A stretch of DNA of 9,094 nucleotides from NCBI GenBank assembly GCA_964472295.1, contig CAYYJQ010000059.1, positions 1 to 9,094 of the forward strand, in the 5' to 3' direction. Both the position numbers and the translations under genes were made by a program. Shown here in pieces: positions 1-6,551 of this stretch (positions are counted from its first letter, which is position 1; each line of letters opens with the position of its first letter). The DNA comes from JAJRZX01 sp964472295 (GTDB taxonomy: Bacteria; Desulfobacterota; GWC2-55-46; JADFVP01). Under the pieces are notes generated by a model, which saw nothing but the letters and a program-made list of their open reading frames with translations, searched no databases and was not told the DNA's origin.

Positions 1-25
1 GCTCTATCCGCTGAGCTACAGGCGC
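1..25 (-). tRNA. tRNA, 5' portion only (probably tRNA-Arg)
   Basis: Read on the - strand, the first 25 bases give a 7-nt acceptor arm GCGCCTG, then TA, then a D-arm with stem GCTC, loop AGCGGATA and stem GAGC. This is the canonical tRNA 5' end, with the mature 5' terminus at base 25. The anticodon and 3' half lie outside the window, so identity cannot be read directly. The GCGCC acceptor start with this D-arm resembles bacterial tRNA-Arg; that assignment is inference. It is transcribed divergently from the histidine kinase gene. Confidence 0.85.
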
Positions 26-41
26 TTCGGCCAACTGATAT

Positions 42-71
42 AATCTATTATAAAAAGGTGGGGGATGTCAA
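42..71 (-). promoter_or_regulatory. Candidate sigma70 promoter for the tRNA
   Basis: On the - strand a perfect TTGACA (bases 71-66) is followed after 18 nt by TAGATT (47-42, 4 of 6 matches to TATAAT), placing a start about 10 nt before the mature tRNA end. A perfect TATAAT also lies at 52-47, but only 13 nt from the TTGACA, so the exact pairing is uncertain. Confidence 0.42.
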
Positions 72-198
72 GAAAAGGCGTTGATGTGGGTATGGGGCAA
101 GAGAAAAAAAGGGGAAAGGGAGGGCAACAGGGGCGGGGAGGGAGAAAATAAGCATGGGCATGGAACAGGCCTTAAGTGGCTGGTAACGGGTTTTTTCC

Positions 199-226
199 TT
201 GACACCCCATTTAAGGTGTTTATTAA
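199..226 (+). promoter_or_regulatory. Candidate sigma70 promoter for the hybrid kinase
   Basis: TTGACA at 199-204 is a perfect -35 box. It is followed after 16 nt by TATTAA at 221-226 (4 of 6 matches), or after 17 nt by ATTAAT. Either places the start near 233, giving a leader of about 45 nt before ATG 279. This supports the internal start and leaves the preceding in-frame stretch untranslated. Apart from this and the tRNA promoter, nothing else is recognised between 26 and 278. Confidence 0.5.
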
Positions 227-278
227 TAGAACTAAGCCATTGTTTAAAAAAATCTTATTTTTTCAGGTAGTTGCCCTA

Positions 279-2666
279 ATGTTCAAATACATTAAAGAGA
301 GCATACACGCCAAGATACTAATTGTCATTATTGCCTTCATGAGTATTGGCGTGGTGGTCTCCGTCACTTATGAACTCCGTACCAAGGAGAGCGCCCTTCT
401 CGAGGAAAAACTCCGCGCAAGCCGCTTCATGGCAGGGCCTGTTCTTGACGTTATCTACGAGGACATGGTGGAGGAGAGGGCAGACCTTGCGAGGCGTCTC
501 CTGAAGACCCTCGGGCGCGGCAAGGACGTGAAAATAAGGATAATAAGGAATAACGGAGTTGAAGAGGCCTTCCGCGACCTCAAGACTATCGATAAGGTGC
601 GCGTAAAGTTTGGCAGGGTGCGGCCCGAGTGGCTGGCGGGGCACGAGAACGTAAAGGTGAATGTGGCGCCAGGCACGGGCTCGGAGAGGTTCAGGGAGGC
701 CTACAGGGCCTTGATGAAGGACCCAAAGAATGGCCCCCTGTATTATAGAGATGAGCGCGGCGGTCACATGGTCCTAACATATCTTCAGCCCATAGAGCGT
801 AGATCTAACTGTGGTGCCTGTCATGAGGGCAGAGGTGCCCGCGGTATAATAATGGTAACCACCCCCCTTGACGACATGTATGCCGTCCTCGCGCGAAACA
901 GGAAACAGTGGTTTGTTGTGGGTATACTCTGCGTCTTCCTCGGCGGAATTATAATATCAGTGCTCGTGAAAAAGACTGTCACTGGCCCGCTTAGAAAAAA
1001 GGTGCATATCATTAAGAGGATTGCCGAGGGAGAAGAGGGCATTTCTGCAAGGCTCGACATGCGCTCAAAGGACGAGATGGGCTCGCTTGCCGAGGCCTTC
1101 AACAGGATGCTCGAGAGGCTCCAGAGACGCTCGCAGGAGAACCGCCGCCTCTTCCGTAGCGTTGAGAAGGGCAAGGCCGAGTGGATGGCCACTTTTGACT
1201 CCATACACGATCTCATATCAATCCATGATAAGGGTGACCGGATTATAAGGGTTAATACGGCGCTGGCTGAGAGGTGCGGTAAGACCCCGGGAGACCTCAT
1301 AGGCAAGACCTGTTCCGAGGTCTTTTATGGAGGGGCGGGCCATGACGCGCTCTGCCCGCACAGGAAGACCATGACCACGGGCGCCATTTCCGAGGTGGAG
1401 GTGGATTCACTGCGCATAGAGGGCACTTTCAAGATAACAACCTTTCCCATAAAGAACGAGACCGGCGGCGTAAGGGCCGTGGTGCATGTGGCGCGCGATA
1501 TTACCATGGAGAAGGACCTTGGCGAAAAACTCCTACATGCCGAGAAACTTAGTAGCATGGGAAAACTCGTCGCCGGCATAGCCCATGAACTCAATAACCC
1601 GCTCATGGGGATAATGGGTTTCAGCCAGCTCCTTATGGACGCGCCTGATGATAAGAAACTCGGAGAGGTAAAGGGCAAACTCGAAAAAATTTATCACGAG
1701 TCCACGCGTACGGCGCACATCGTGCAGAACCTCCTCACCTTTGCCCGTGCCGCCGGCTCGAAGAAGGAGTACGCCGATGTTAACGGCCTCATAAGGGACA
1801 CGCTGGAACTGCGTGAATACTCGCTCCGTTCCAATGACATCGAAGTCAGGCTCTCGCTCTCGGAAGACCTGCCTCATACCATGGTGGACAAGTACCAGAT
1901 GCAGCAGGTCTTTATAAATATAATTAACAACGCCGAGGACGCCATGCTTGGAAAGAGTGGACACGGTGTCCTTGAGATAGAGACCCGACATAGTGACGGA
2001 CGCATAGAGATAACCTTTTCTGACGACGGCCCCGGCGTGCCGCGCGAAATCCTTGGAAAAGTCTTTGACCCATTCTTTACCACAAAGGACGTTGGCCGGG
2101 GCACGGGCCTTGGCCTCTCCATAACGCACGGCATACTTGCCGAGCACAACGGCGAGATTACCATTGAGAACAGGGCAGGGGGCGGCGCGCTCGTAAGGGT
2201 AAGCCTCCCTCTCGAGGGCGCGGCAGGCGAAGTCCCCGATGAGGGCGGCGTGAGGGATTACAGCCAGGTCCTTGAGGGCAGGACCGTCCTTCTCGTGGAG
2301 GACGAGGCCTCGATCAGGGAGTCCATTGCCATTTTTCTTGAAGAGCATGGCCTTGCGGTGGAGAGGGCCGCGGGAGGCGGAGAGGCCCTCGATGCCCTTG
2401 GTAAGGGTGAATACGATTTTGTCCTGACAGACCTCAAGATGGCCGGCATGAACGGAGTTGACCTCTACAAAGAGGCCACGAAGAAGCGTCCACGCCTGAA
2501 GAAGAGGTTTGTCATGCTCACGGGAGACGTCTTCAGTGAGGACATGAGGGCCTTTTTCGAGGAGCATGGTTGCCCGTGCCTCCTGAAACCCTTTGAACTC
2601 CCTCAACTTCTCGAGGCCATGGCCGGGCTTCTTGTCGGGGGACGAGGCGATAAAGGGGCCTCGTAA
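279..2666 (+). CDS. Membrane hybrid sensor histidine kinase with haem-c type sensor domain
   Basis: This 795-residue kinase probably senses a redox or gaseous signal outside the membrane and autophosphorylates. Seen in order: TM1 (about 13-30); a sensor region ending in CGACH (C178, C181, H182), the covalent haem-c motif of Tll0287/DUF3365-like domains; TM2 (about 211-231); HAMP (about 232-285); PAS (about 303-420); HisKA with H436 in AHELNNP; N box (N550-N551); G1 box DDGPG (582-586); DPFF; G2 box GTGLGLS (from 608). A receiver follows with acidic D675, phosphoacceptor D718, T748 and K770. ATG 279 is chosen because TM1 begins at once, a promoter-like TTGACA lies at 199, and the open frame upstream to 81 is low-complexity. 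No separate response regulator lies next to it, so output partners are unknown. Haem attachment is inferred from the motif alone. Confidence 0.93.
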   Translation: MFKYIKESIHAKILIVIIAFMSIGVVVSVTYELRTKESALLEEKLRASRFMAGPVLDVIYEDMVEERADLARRLLKTLGRGKDVKIRIIRNNGVEEAFRDLKTIDKVRVKFGRVRPEWLAGHENVKVNVAPGTGSERFREAYRALMKDPKNGPLYYRDERGGHMVLTYLQPIERRSNCGACHEGRGARGIIMVTTPLDDMYAVLARNRKQWFVVGILCVFLGGIIISVLVKKTVTGPLRKKVHIIKRIAEGEEGISARLDMRSKDEMGSLAEAFNRMLERLQRRSQENRRLFRSVEKGKAEWMATFDSIHDLISIHDKGDRIIRVNTALAERCGKTPGDLIGKTCSEVFYGGAGHDALCPHRKTMTTGAISEVEVDSLRIEGTFKITTFPIKNETGGVRAVVHVARDITMEKDLGEKLLHAEKLSSMGKLVAGIAHELNNPLMGIMGFSQLLMDAPDDKKLGEVKGKLEKIYHESTRTAHIVQNLLTFARAAGSKKEYADVNGLIRDTLELREYSLRSNDIEVRLSLSEDLPHTMVDKYQMQQVFINIINNAEDAMLGKSGHGVLEIETRHSDGRIEITFSDDGPGVPREILGKVFDPFFTTKDVGRGTGLGLSITHGILAEHNGEITIENRAGGGALVRVSLPLEGAAGEVPDEGGVRDYSQVLEGRTVLLVEDEASIRESIAIFLEEHGLAVERAAGGGEALDALGKGEYDFVLTDLKMAGMNGVDLYKEATKKRPRLKKRFVMLTGDVFSEDMRAFFEEHGCPCLLKPFELPQLLEAMAGLLVGGRGDKGAS

Positions 2667-2681
2667 GAGGCGGGTTTCGCG

Positions 2682-3356
2682 ATGAATATAACCGTCATCA
2701 TACCCACGCTCAATGAAGAGGCCCTCATGGAAGGCGCCCTTGAGAGGCTCGGCCCTCCCGGCCCTGACCTTGAGGTAATCGTTGCCGACGGCGGTAGCAC
2801 GGACCAGACAGTGAAAATATCGCGCGGGCTTGGCGCGAGGGTGGTTATCACGGCCCCGGGACGGGGCGCCCAGATGGACAGGGCCGCTAAAGAGGCCACC
2901 GGGGATGTACTTCTATTTCTTCATGCCGATACCACACTGCCGGCCCGCTGGCGCGAGGCCGTTGAACGAGCCCTCTGGCAACCGGACGTTGTAGGCGGGG
3001 CGTTCAGGCTCTCCATTGGGGCGCCTGGCCTCTGGTTTCGCGTAGTGGAGTTCGTGGCCCTCGGGAGGGCGAGGTTCCTTGGGCTTGTCTTTGGAGACCA
3101 GGCCCTTTTTGTAAGAAAAGACCTATTCCTGGCCATTGGCGGATACAGGGGACTACCCTTGATGGAGGACGTGGATTGTGTTAAAAGATTAAGGGGCGCT
3201 GGCAGGGTTGTCCTTCTTTCCGAGCGCGTGGTCACGTCGCCCCGGAGGTGGGCCTCTGGCGGGCGCCTGAAAAACACCCTTAAAAACTGGTTTTTTCTCC
3301 TGCTCTACAGGGCAGGGGTTGCGCCAACGAGGCTCTATGAGTGGTATTACAGGTAG
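2682..3356 (+). CDS. Family 2 glycosyltransferase, TIGR04283-like
   Basis: This 224-residue protein has the GT-A fold pattern: an N-terminal IIPTLNEE strand (residues 6-13), the nucleotide-binding ADGGSTD (35-41), a GRGAQMD segment (60-66) and a metal-site region LHADT (80-84). Further on are FGDQALF (from 137) and an acidic MEDVD (162-165 for EDVD). GRGAQM, LHADT and FGDQ together resemble the TIGR04283 group (rSAM/selenodomain-associated transferase 2, also annotated as arsenosugar biosynthesis glycosyltransferase). It starts 15 bp after the kinase stop, with GAGG 11 nt upstream, so the two may be cotranscribed. The usual TIGR04282 partner and radical-SAM genes are absent here. The sugar donor and acceptor cannot be read. 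A hydrophobic C-terminal stretch (WFFLLLY) may touch the membrane. Confidence 0.88.
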   Translation: MNITVIIPTLNEEALMEGALERLGPPGPDLEVIVADGGSTDQTVKISRGLGARVVITAPGRGAQMDRAAKEATGDVLLFLHADTTLPARWREAVERALWQPDVVGGAFRLSIGAPGLWFRVVEFVALGRARFLGLVFGDQALFVRKDLFLAIGGYRGLPLMEDVDCVKRLRGAGRVVLLSERVVTSPRRWASGGRLKNTLKNWFFLLLYRAGVAPTRLYEWYYR

Positions 3357-3388
3357 GCCGCTTGCGTCATGGCACGGCCTCTTCGTCT

Positions 3389-3394
3389 TATAAT
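3389..3394 (+). promoter_or_regulatory. Candidate -10 box (TATAAT) for the aldolase gene
   Basis: A perfect TATAAT lies 40 nt before ATG 3435. The -35 is poor at normal spacing: GTCATG at 3366-3371 gives a 17-nt spacer. If used, transcription begins near 3401, after the alternative ATG at 3369, which would then not be translated. Confidence 0.35.
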
Positions 3395-3422
3395 CAATGG
3401 GCTTTCTTACCTACATTCTTTC

Positions 3423-3428
3423 GAGGAG
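3423..3428 (+). promoter_or_regulatory. Ribosome binding site deciding the aldolase start
   Basis: GAGGAG lies 6 nt before ATG 3435. No comparable site precedes the in-frame ATG at 3369, so 3435 is chosen. Confidence 0.75.
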
Positions 3429-3434
3429 AAAAAA

Positions 3435-4778
3435 ATGATACTTGATTCCCTGGGCGGCATACAGAATTCCCTTATGGGCGCCGTGAGGTTCCTGAAAGAC
3501 GGCGTCTCAGTGGTGGACGAAGAACTCATCCGCGTCGAGTGCATAGACGACCTTGTGCAGACGGCTGTTTTTAGCGAGGATGACGAGACGCGCGATAAGG
3601 CCCGGCTCCTCATAGGCCAGATAGCAAGAGACCTCAAGATACGCTCGGCCTCTATTCAGGGACTCTACGAGGCCATGGGCCGGGGGGATTGCTCTGGTTT
3701 TACCGTGCCGGCCATTAATATACGGGGTCTTACCTATGAGACGGCAAGGTGCGTCTTCCGGGCGGCTAAAAAATGCGGCTCCGGGGCATTTATCTTCGAG
3801 ATAGCGAAGAGTGAGATAGGATACACCGCCCAGCGTCCGGCAGAGTACAGGGCCTGCGTCTTAGCCGCCGCCGTTAAAGAGGGCTACCGCGGGCCCGTCT
3901 TCATACAGGGAGACCACTTTCAGGTAAAGGCCGCGAACTTCAGCAAAGATAAAGACGCCGAGATAGGCGGGCTAAGGGACCTTATAAAAGAGGCCATAGA
4001 GGCGGAGTTCTATAATATCGACATCGACGCATCTACCCTCGTGGACCTCGATAAACCCACGGTCACGGAACAGCAGAGGCCGAACTTCGAGACAACGGCC
4101 GCCCTTACACGCTATATCCGCGAGATAGAGCCCGAGGGAGTAACAGTATCCGTTGGCGGCGAAATCGGAGAGGTGGGCGGAAAAAACTCCACCGAGGAAG
4201 AACTCCGGGCATTCATGGACGGCTTCAGAAAAGCGCTCGGCGAGGACAAAAAGGGCATAAGCAAGATAAGCATACAGACAGGCACGTCGCACGGCGGAGT
4301 GGTCCTGCCCGATGGGTCCATAGCAAAGGTGAAGGTGGACTTTGATACCATAGAACGCCTCGGAAAGGTGGCCCGCGAGGAGTACGGACTTTGCGGCGTG
4401 GTCCAGCACGGCGCGAGCACGCTCCCTGACGACGCATTTCATATGTTCCCGGAAAAAGGCGCCGCCGAGGTGCACCTCGCCACAGGCTTTCAGAATATTA
4501 CCTATGACAGCGACGCCTTCCCGGAAGACCTCAAGATGGAAATATACGCCTACCTTGACGAGAACCTCGCTGGCGAGCGAAAAGAAGGCATGACAGACGA
4601 ACAGTTCTACTACAAGACAAGAAAAAAAGGCTTTGGCCCATTCAAAAAAAAGATGTGGCAGATGGGCGATGACAGGATAAAGGCCATTACCGCTGAACTC
4701 GACGCAAAGTTCGACCTCCTCTTCGAAAAACTCCGCGCAGGAGATACAAAGGAATACGTGGAAAAATACGTGGGCTGA
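3435..4778 (+). CDS. Class II (metal-dependent) fructose-bisphosphate aldolase family protein, long form
   Basis: This 447-residue protein carries the class II aldolase active-site pattern in the right order. D160-H161 (QGDH) match the catalytic Asp and first zinc His. GGEIGE (E243, E246) matches the acidic loop, H286 (GTSHGG) the second zinc His, and H325 (QHGAS) the third. Family members cleave or form ketose bisphosphates by aldol chemistry with Zn2+, typically in glycolysis or gluconeogenesis. Two features differ from common 280-360-residue forms: about 100 extra N-terminal residues before the NIRGLTYE region, and a long C-terminal helical part rich in charged residues. Fructose-1,6-bisphosphate is the default substrate guess, but a tagatose-bisphosphate or other aldolase is possible. 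It starts 78 bp after the glycosyltransferase and may have its own promoter (TATAAT at 3389). Confidence 0.83.
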   Translation: MILDSLGGIQNSLMGAVRFLKDGVSVVDEELIRVECIDDLVQTAVFSEDDETRDKARLLIGQIARDLKIRSASIQGLYEAMGRGDCSGFTVPAINIRGLTYETARCVFRAAKKCGSGAFIFEIAKSEIGYTAQRPAEYRACVLAAAVKEGYRGPVFIQGDHFQVKAANFSKDKDAEIGGLRDLIKEAIEAEFYNIDIDASTLVDLDKPTVTEQQRPNFETTAALTRYIREIEPEGVTVSVGGEIGEVGGKNSTEEELRAFMDGFRKALGEDKKGISKISIQTGTSHGGVVLPDGSIAKVKVDFDTIERLGKVAREEYGLCGVVQHGASTLPDDAFHMFPEKGAAEVHLATGFQNITYDSDAFPEDLKMEIYAYLDENLAGERKEGMTDEQFYYKTRKKGFGPFKKKMWQMGDDRIKAITAELDAKFDLLFEKLRAGDTKEYVEKYVG

Positions 4779-4818
4779 GAAGACGGAAGGGAAGGAAGAG
4801 ATAAAAAAGAAGCAGGGG

Positions 4819-4833
4819 GCGGGCTTAGCCCGC
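4819..4833 (+). repeat. GC palindrome copy 1
   Basis: GCGGGC, loop TTA, GCCCGC: a 6-bp stem directly after the aldolase gene. An identical 15-mer lies at 8715-8729. Confidence 0.8.
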
Positions 4834-4852
4834 AAAACGATAGCCGGGTAGG

Positions 4853-4867
4853 GTGGGCACTGCCCAC
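4853..4867 (+). repeat. GC palindrome copy 2
   Basis: GTGGGC, loop ACT, GCCCAC, followed by an A-run. An identical 15-mer lies at 6459-6473. It is preceded by GGGTAG. Confidence 0.8.
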
Positions 4868-4892
4868 AAAAAAGAAGAAAAAAAGGGGAAGG

Positions 4893-4909
4893 GGTGGGCT
4901 GTGCCCACC
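4893..4909 (+). repeat. GC palindrome copy 3
   Basis: GGTGGGC, loop TGT, GCCCACC: a 7-bp stem, 15 nt before AT-hairpin copy 1. It differs from 5668-5684 by one compensated base pair. Confidence 0.8.
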
Positions 4910-4924
4910 AAAAAAAGATACTTC

Positions 4925-4966
4925 CTTACTTTCTTTTGGAAAAAAGAAAGTAAGACAAAGAAAACC
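4925..4966 (+). repeat. AT-rich hairpin element, copy 1 (hairpin plus tail)
   Basis: Arm CTTACTTTCTTTT (4925-4937), loop GGAA, arm AAAAGAAAGTAAG (4942-4954): a perfect 13-bp stem. The tail ACAAAGAAAACC (4955-4966) follows and abuts the AAGAGGA ribosome site of efp. The hairpin therefore probably sits in the efp leader. The element recurs at 5559, at 6594 (inverted) and at 8742 (interrupted). Confidence 0.9.
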
Positions 4967-4968
4967 AA

Positions 4969-4972
4969 GAGG
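4969..4972 (+). promoter_or_regulatory. Ribosome binding site of efp
   Basis: GAGG lies 8 nt before TTG 4981 and 11 nt before ATG 4984. Both starts are in frame and differ by one residue, so spacing does not settle the choice. Confidence 0.55.
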
Positions 4973-4983
4973 AATTTAAATTG

Positions 4984-5544
4984 ATGATACCAGCGACGCA
5001 GTTGAAGGTTGGCATGACCGTGATATACAAGGGAGAACTGCACAGGGTTATCTCTACACACCACGTCACAACAGGGCGCGGCATGGGCATGGTGCAGGCA
5101 CGGCTCAAGAACCTCCGCACAGACACGAACGTTGAGAACCGCTTCCGCTCCGACGAGCGCCTCGAAAAGGCGCACCTCGAGACCATGGAGATGGAGTATC
5201 TCTACAGCACAGGAGATGAGCATTACTTCATGAACACAGAGAATTACGAGCAGATGACCCTCTCCACGGAGATGCTCGGAGACAACGTAAAGTATCTTCT
5301 CCCCAACGTGAGGTTCACTGTGGAGGTCCATGATAACTGCCCTGTTGGCGCCGTGCCGCCAAAGGTGGTGGAGATGAAGATAGTGGAGACAGCGCCGAAC
5401 CTCAAAGGCGCCACGGCAACGTCTTCTCCAAAGCCCGCGGTCCTTGAGACCGGCCTCGTGGTCAACGTCCCGCCCTTCATAGAAGAAGGCGAGACCATAA
5501 GGGTAGACACTGTAGAAGGAAAGTACATAGAGAGGGCACGGTAA
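4984..5544 (+). CDS. efp: Translation elongation factor P
   Basis: EF-P binds the stalled ribosome between the P and E sites and promotes peptide-bond formation at polyproline stretches. The 186-residue length is normal. The N-terminal KOW-like domain (about 1-62) begins with the typical IPATQLKVGM. The two OB domains follow, and the C-terminal family signature (ETAPNLKG, then KPAVLETGLVVNVPPFIEEGE) is intact. The modification-loop tip reads TTGRGMG, with R32 where E. coli has K34. Arg here is known in EarP-rhamnosylated EF-P, but this loop is not the usual EarP-type SGRNAA sequence, and no earP, epmA or epmB gene lies in the window. TTG 4981 would add one Met. The AT-hairpin element touches its ribosome site, and another copy lies just after the gene. 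Confidence 0.95.
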   Translation: MIPATQLKVGMTVIYKGELHRVISTHHVTTGRGMGMVQARLKNLRTDTNVENRFRSDERLEKAHLETMEMEYLYSTGDEHYFMNTENYEQMTLSTEMLGDNVKYLLPNVRFTVEVHDNCPVGAVPPKVVEMKIVETAPNLKGATATSSPKPAVLETGLVVNVPPFIEEGETIRVDTVEGKYIERAR

Positions 5545-5558
5545 GTTTTTAAAGAGCC

Positions 5559-5600
5559 CTTACTTTCTTTTGGAAAAAAGAAAGTAAGACAAAGAAAACC
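5559..5600 (+). repeat. AT-rich hairpin element, copy 2
   Basis: Identical over 42 nt to copy 1: CTTACTTTCTTTT (5559-5571), loop GGAA, AAAAGAAAGTAAG (5576-5588), tail ACAAAGAAAACC (5589-5600). It starts 14 nt after the efp stop and is followed by GATAG, as at the copy-4 tail. Confidence 0.92.
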
Positions 5601-5667
5601 GATAGGGGCATGGCTTTGTGCCGAGCAACTCTCGACGTTCGCCCCACGTTACCTTGTCGTCTTGTAG

Positions 5668-5684
5668 GGCGGGCTGTGCCCGCC
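5668..5684 (+). repeat. GC palindrome copy 4
   Basis: GGCGGGC, loop TGT, GCCCGCC: a perfect 7-bp stem in the efp-mntA gap. No gene is seen between 5545 and 5816. Confidence 0.8.
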
Positions 5685-5710
5685 AAAACAACTTATGATT
5701 TAGGCCCTTA

Positions 5711-5748
5711 TTATTACATTAATTTGCCGGGTTTCGCTTCGCTCTACC
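5711..5748 (+). repeat. 38-nt repeat, copy 1
   Basis: It begins TTATTACATTAATTTGC and ends TTCGCTCTACC. It matches 6552-6589 at 36 of 38 positions in the same orientation. The two copies flank mntA-hepT. Confidence 0.85.
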
Positions 5749-5803
5749 GGGTCTGCTTTATCCTTATGCCAAACCGGGTGTGGAATTAGGTTTTTTAAAA
5801 AGC

Positions 5804-5808
5804 GGAGG
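5804..5808 (+). promoter_or_regulatory. Ribosome binding site of mntA
   Basis: GGAGG with 8-nt spacing to ATG 5817; this fixes the start. Confidence 0.8.
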
Positions 5809-5816
5809 TCATATAA

Positions 5817-6116
5817 ATGGGAGTCCATCTTAATGTCTCCGGTGAAAAAATAGCCGAGTTCTGCAGGCGGAATCATATTAGAAAACTCGCATTCTTCGGG
5901 TCAGTGTTGCGTGACGACTTCTCTCCTGAGAGCGACGTGGACGTCCTCGTGGAATTCGAGCCGGAACATATGCCCGGCTACATAGGCCTTGCCGGAATGG
6001 AGAACGAACTATCCGAAATAATCGGACGGAAGGTGGACATGAATACTCCGAATTGCCTCAGCCGGTATTTTCGGGAAGAGGTAATAAAGGCGGCGGAGGT
6101 GCAGTATGGCGGGTGA
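5817..6116 (+). CDS. mntA: MntA-type minimal nucleotidyltransferase antitoxin (type VII TA)
   Basis: This 99-residue minimal nucleotidyltransferase has the exact GSx10DxD signature: G28-S29, ten residues, then D40-V-D42. A later Asp in KVDMNT (D74) suits the third catalytic carboxylate. In characterised HepT-MntA pairs the antitoxin uses ATP to add AMP units to the Tyr of the HepT RX4HXY motif, blocking its RNase activity. All active residues appear intact. A GGAGG lies 8 nt before ATG 5817. The gene overlaps hepT by 11 bp, implying translational coupling with the antitoxin made first. It is cytoplasmic, with no signal peptide or membrane segment. It lies within a repeat-bounded segment. Function is inferred from family motifs and gene order. 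Confidence 0.92.
   Translation: MGVHLNVSGEKIAEFCRRNHIRKLAFFGSVLRDDFSPESDVDVLVEFEPEHMPGYIGLAGMENELSEIIGRKVDMNTPNCLSRYFREEVIKAAEVQYGG
6095..6099 (+). promoter_or_regulatory. Ribosome binding site of hepT inside mntA
   Basis: GGAGG with 6-nt spacing to ATG 6106, located within the last codons of mntA; it supports coupled translation. Confidence 0.8.
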
Positions 6117-6447
6117 CGACTCTGTAAGGCTCAGGCACATGCTCGACGCGGCCAGAGAGGCAATGGAACTCGCGAAGGGAAAAACAGGGGAAGATATAGA
6201 GAACAACAGGATGTTGAACCTCTCGCTCGTAAGGTTGATCGAGGTTGTCGGCGAGGCGGCTAACCGAGTCTCGGCTGAAGGACGGGCGAGGTGTCCTGAA
6301 ATCCCCTGGCCCGCGATCATCGGCATGAGAAACCGCATGATACACGGCTACGATAGCATAGATTTTGACATCCTTTATAAAACAATAAACGAAGACCTTC
6401 CGTCCCTTGCCGCAGAGATCGAGAAGATACTTCAGAGCGATGATTGA
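6106..6447 (+). CDS. hepT: HepT-type HEPN RNase toxin (DUF86 family)
   Basis: This 113-residue, largely helical HEPN protein carries the exact RX4HXY motif: R75, H80, Y82 (in MRNRMIHGYD). Characterised HepT toxins are RNases reported to cleave mRNA or tRNA ends and to inhibit growth until AMPylated on the motif Tyr by MntA. The conserved E46-x-x-GEAA segment (46-52) and the IPWPAIIGMRN stretch (66-76) are typical of DUF86. R, H and Y are all present, so the toxin is predicted to be catalytically competent and under MntA control. The start at 6106 overlaps the mntA stop and has its own GGAGG. Likely roles are phage defence or stress response, by analogy only. Confidence 0.92.
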   Translation: MAGDDSVRLRHMLDAAREAMELAKGKTGEDIENNRMLNLSLVRLIEVVGEAANRVSAEGRARCPEIPWPAIIGMRNRMIHGYDSIDFDILYKTINEDLPSLAAEIEKILQSDD

Positions 6448-6458
6448 TTTGCAGCCTT

Positions 6459-6473
6459 GTGGGCACTGCCCAC
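6459..6473 (+). repeat. GC palindrome copy 5
   Basis: GTGGGC, loop ACT, GCCCAC, then C and an A-run, 11 nt after the hepT stop. Identical to 4853-4867. A short remnant of the AT-element tail (TTTTCTTTGTCT, inverted) follows at 6493-6504. Confidence 0.8.
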
Positions 6474-6551
6474 CAAAAAAAATCTGTTTCAATTTTCTTT
6501 GTCTCAGGCCAACTTTGGTGGGTTGGGTAGGGGCAGGTCACCAACATCTTT

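Noticed and set aside
81..278. In-frame upstream extension of the kinase from a TTG start (66 extra residues)
   Set aside because: It is Gly/Lys/Arg-rich low-complexity sequence, contains a TTGACA promoter box at 199, and precedes a start at 279 that leads directly into TM1.
1533..2606. Long open frame (357 codons) on the - strand
   Set aside because: It lies entirely antisense to the conserved kinase core and receiver, and its product resembles no family I recognise; GC-rich shadow frame.
3369..3434. Earlier ATG for the aldolase
   Set aside because: A GAGGAG with 6-nt spacing precedes ATG 3435, and a TATAAT lies at 3389, inside the would-be coding extension.
3972..4835. Long open frame (287 codons) on the - strand
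   Set aside because: It is antisense to the aldolase active-site region and its start lies in a GC palindrome; shadow frame.
4819..4909. Rho-independent terminators for the aldolase gene
   Set aside because: The hairpins are followed by A-runs on the + strand, so the required U-tract is absent.
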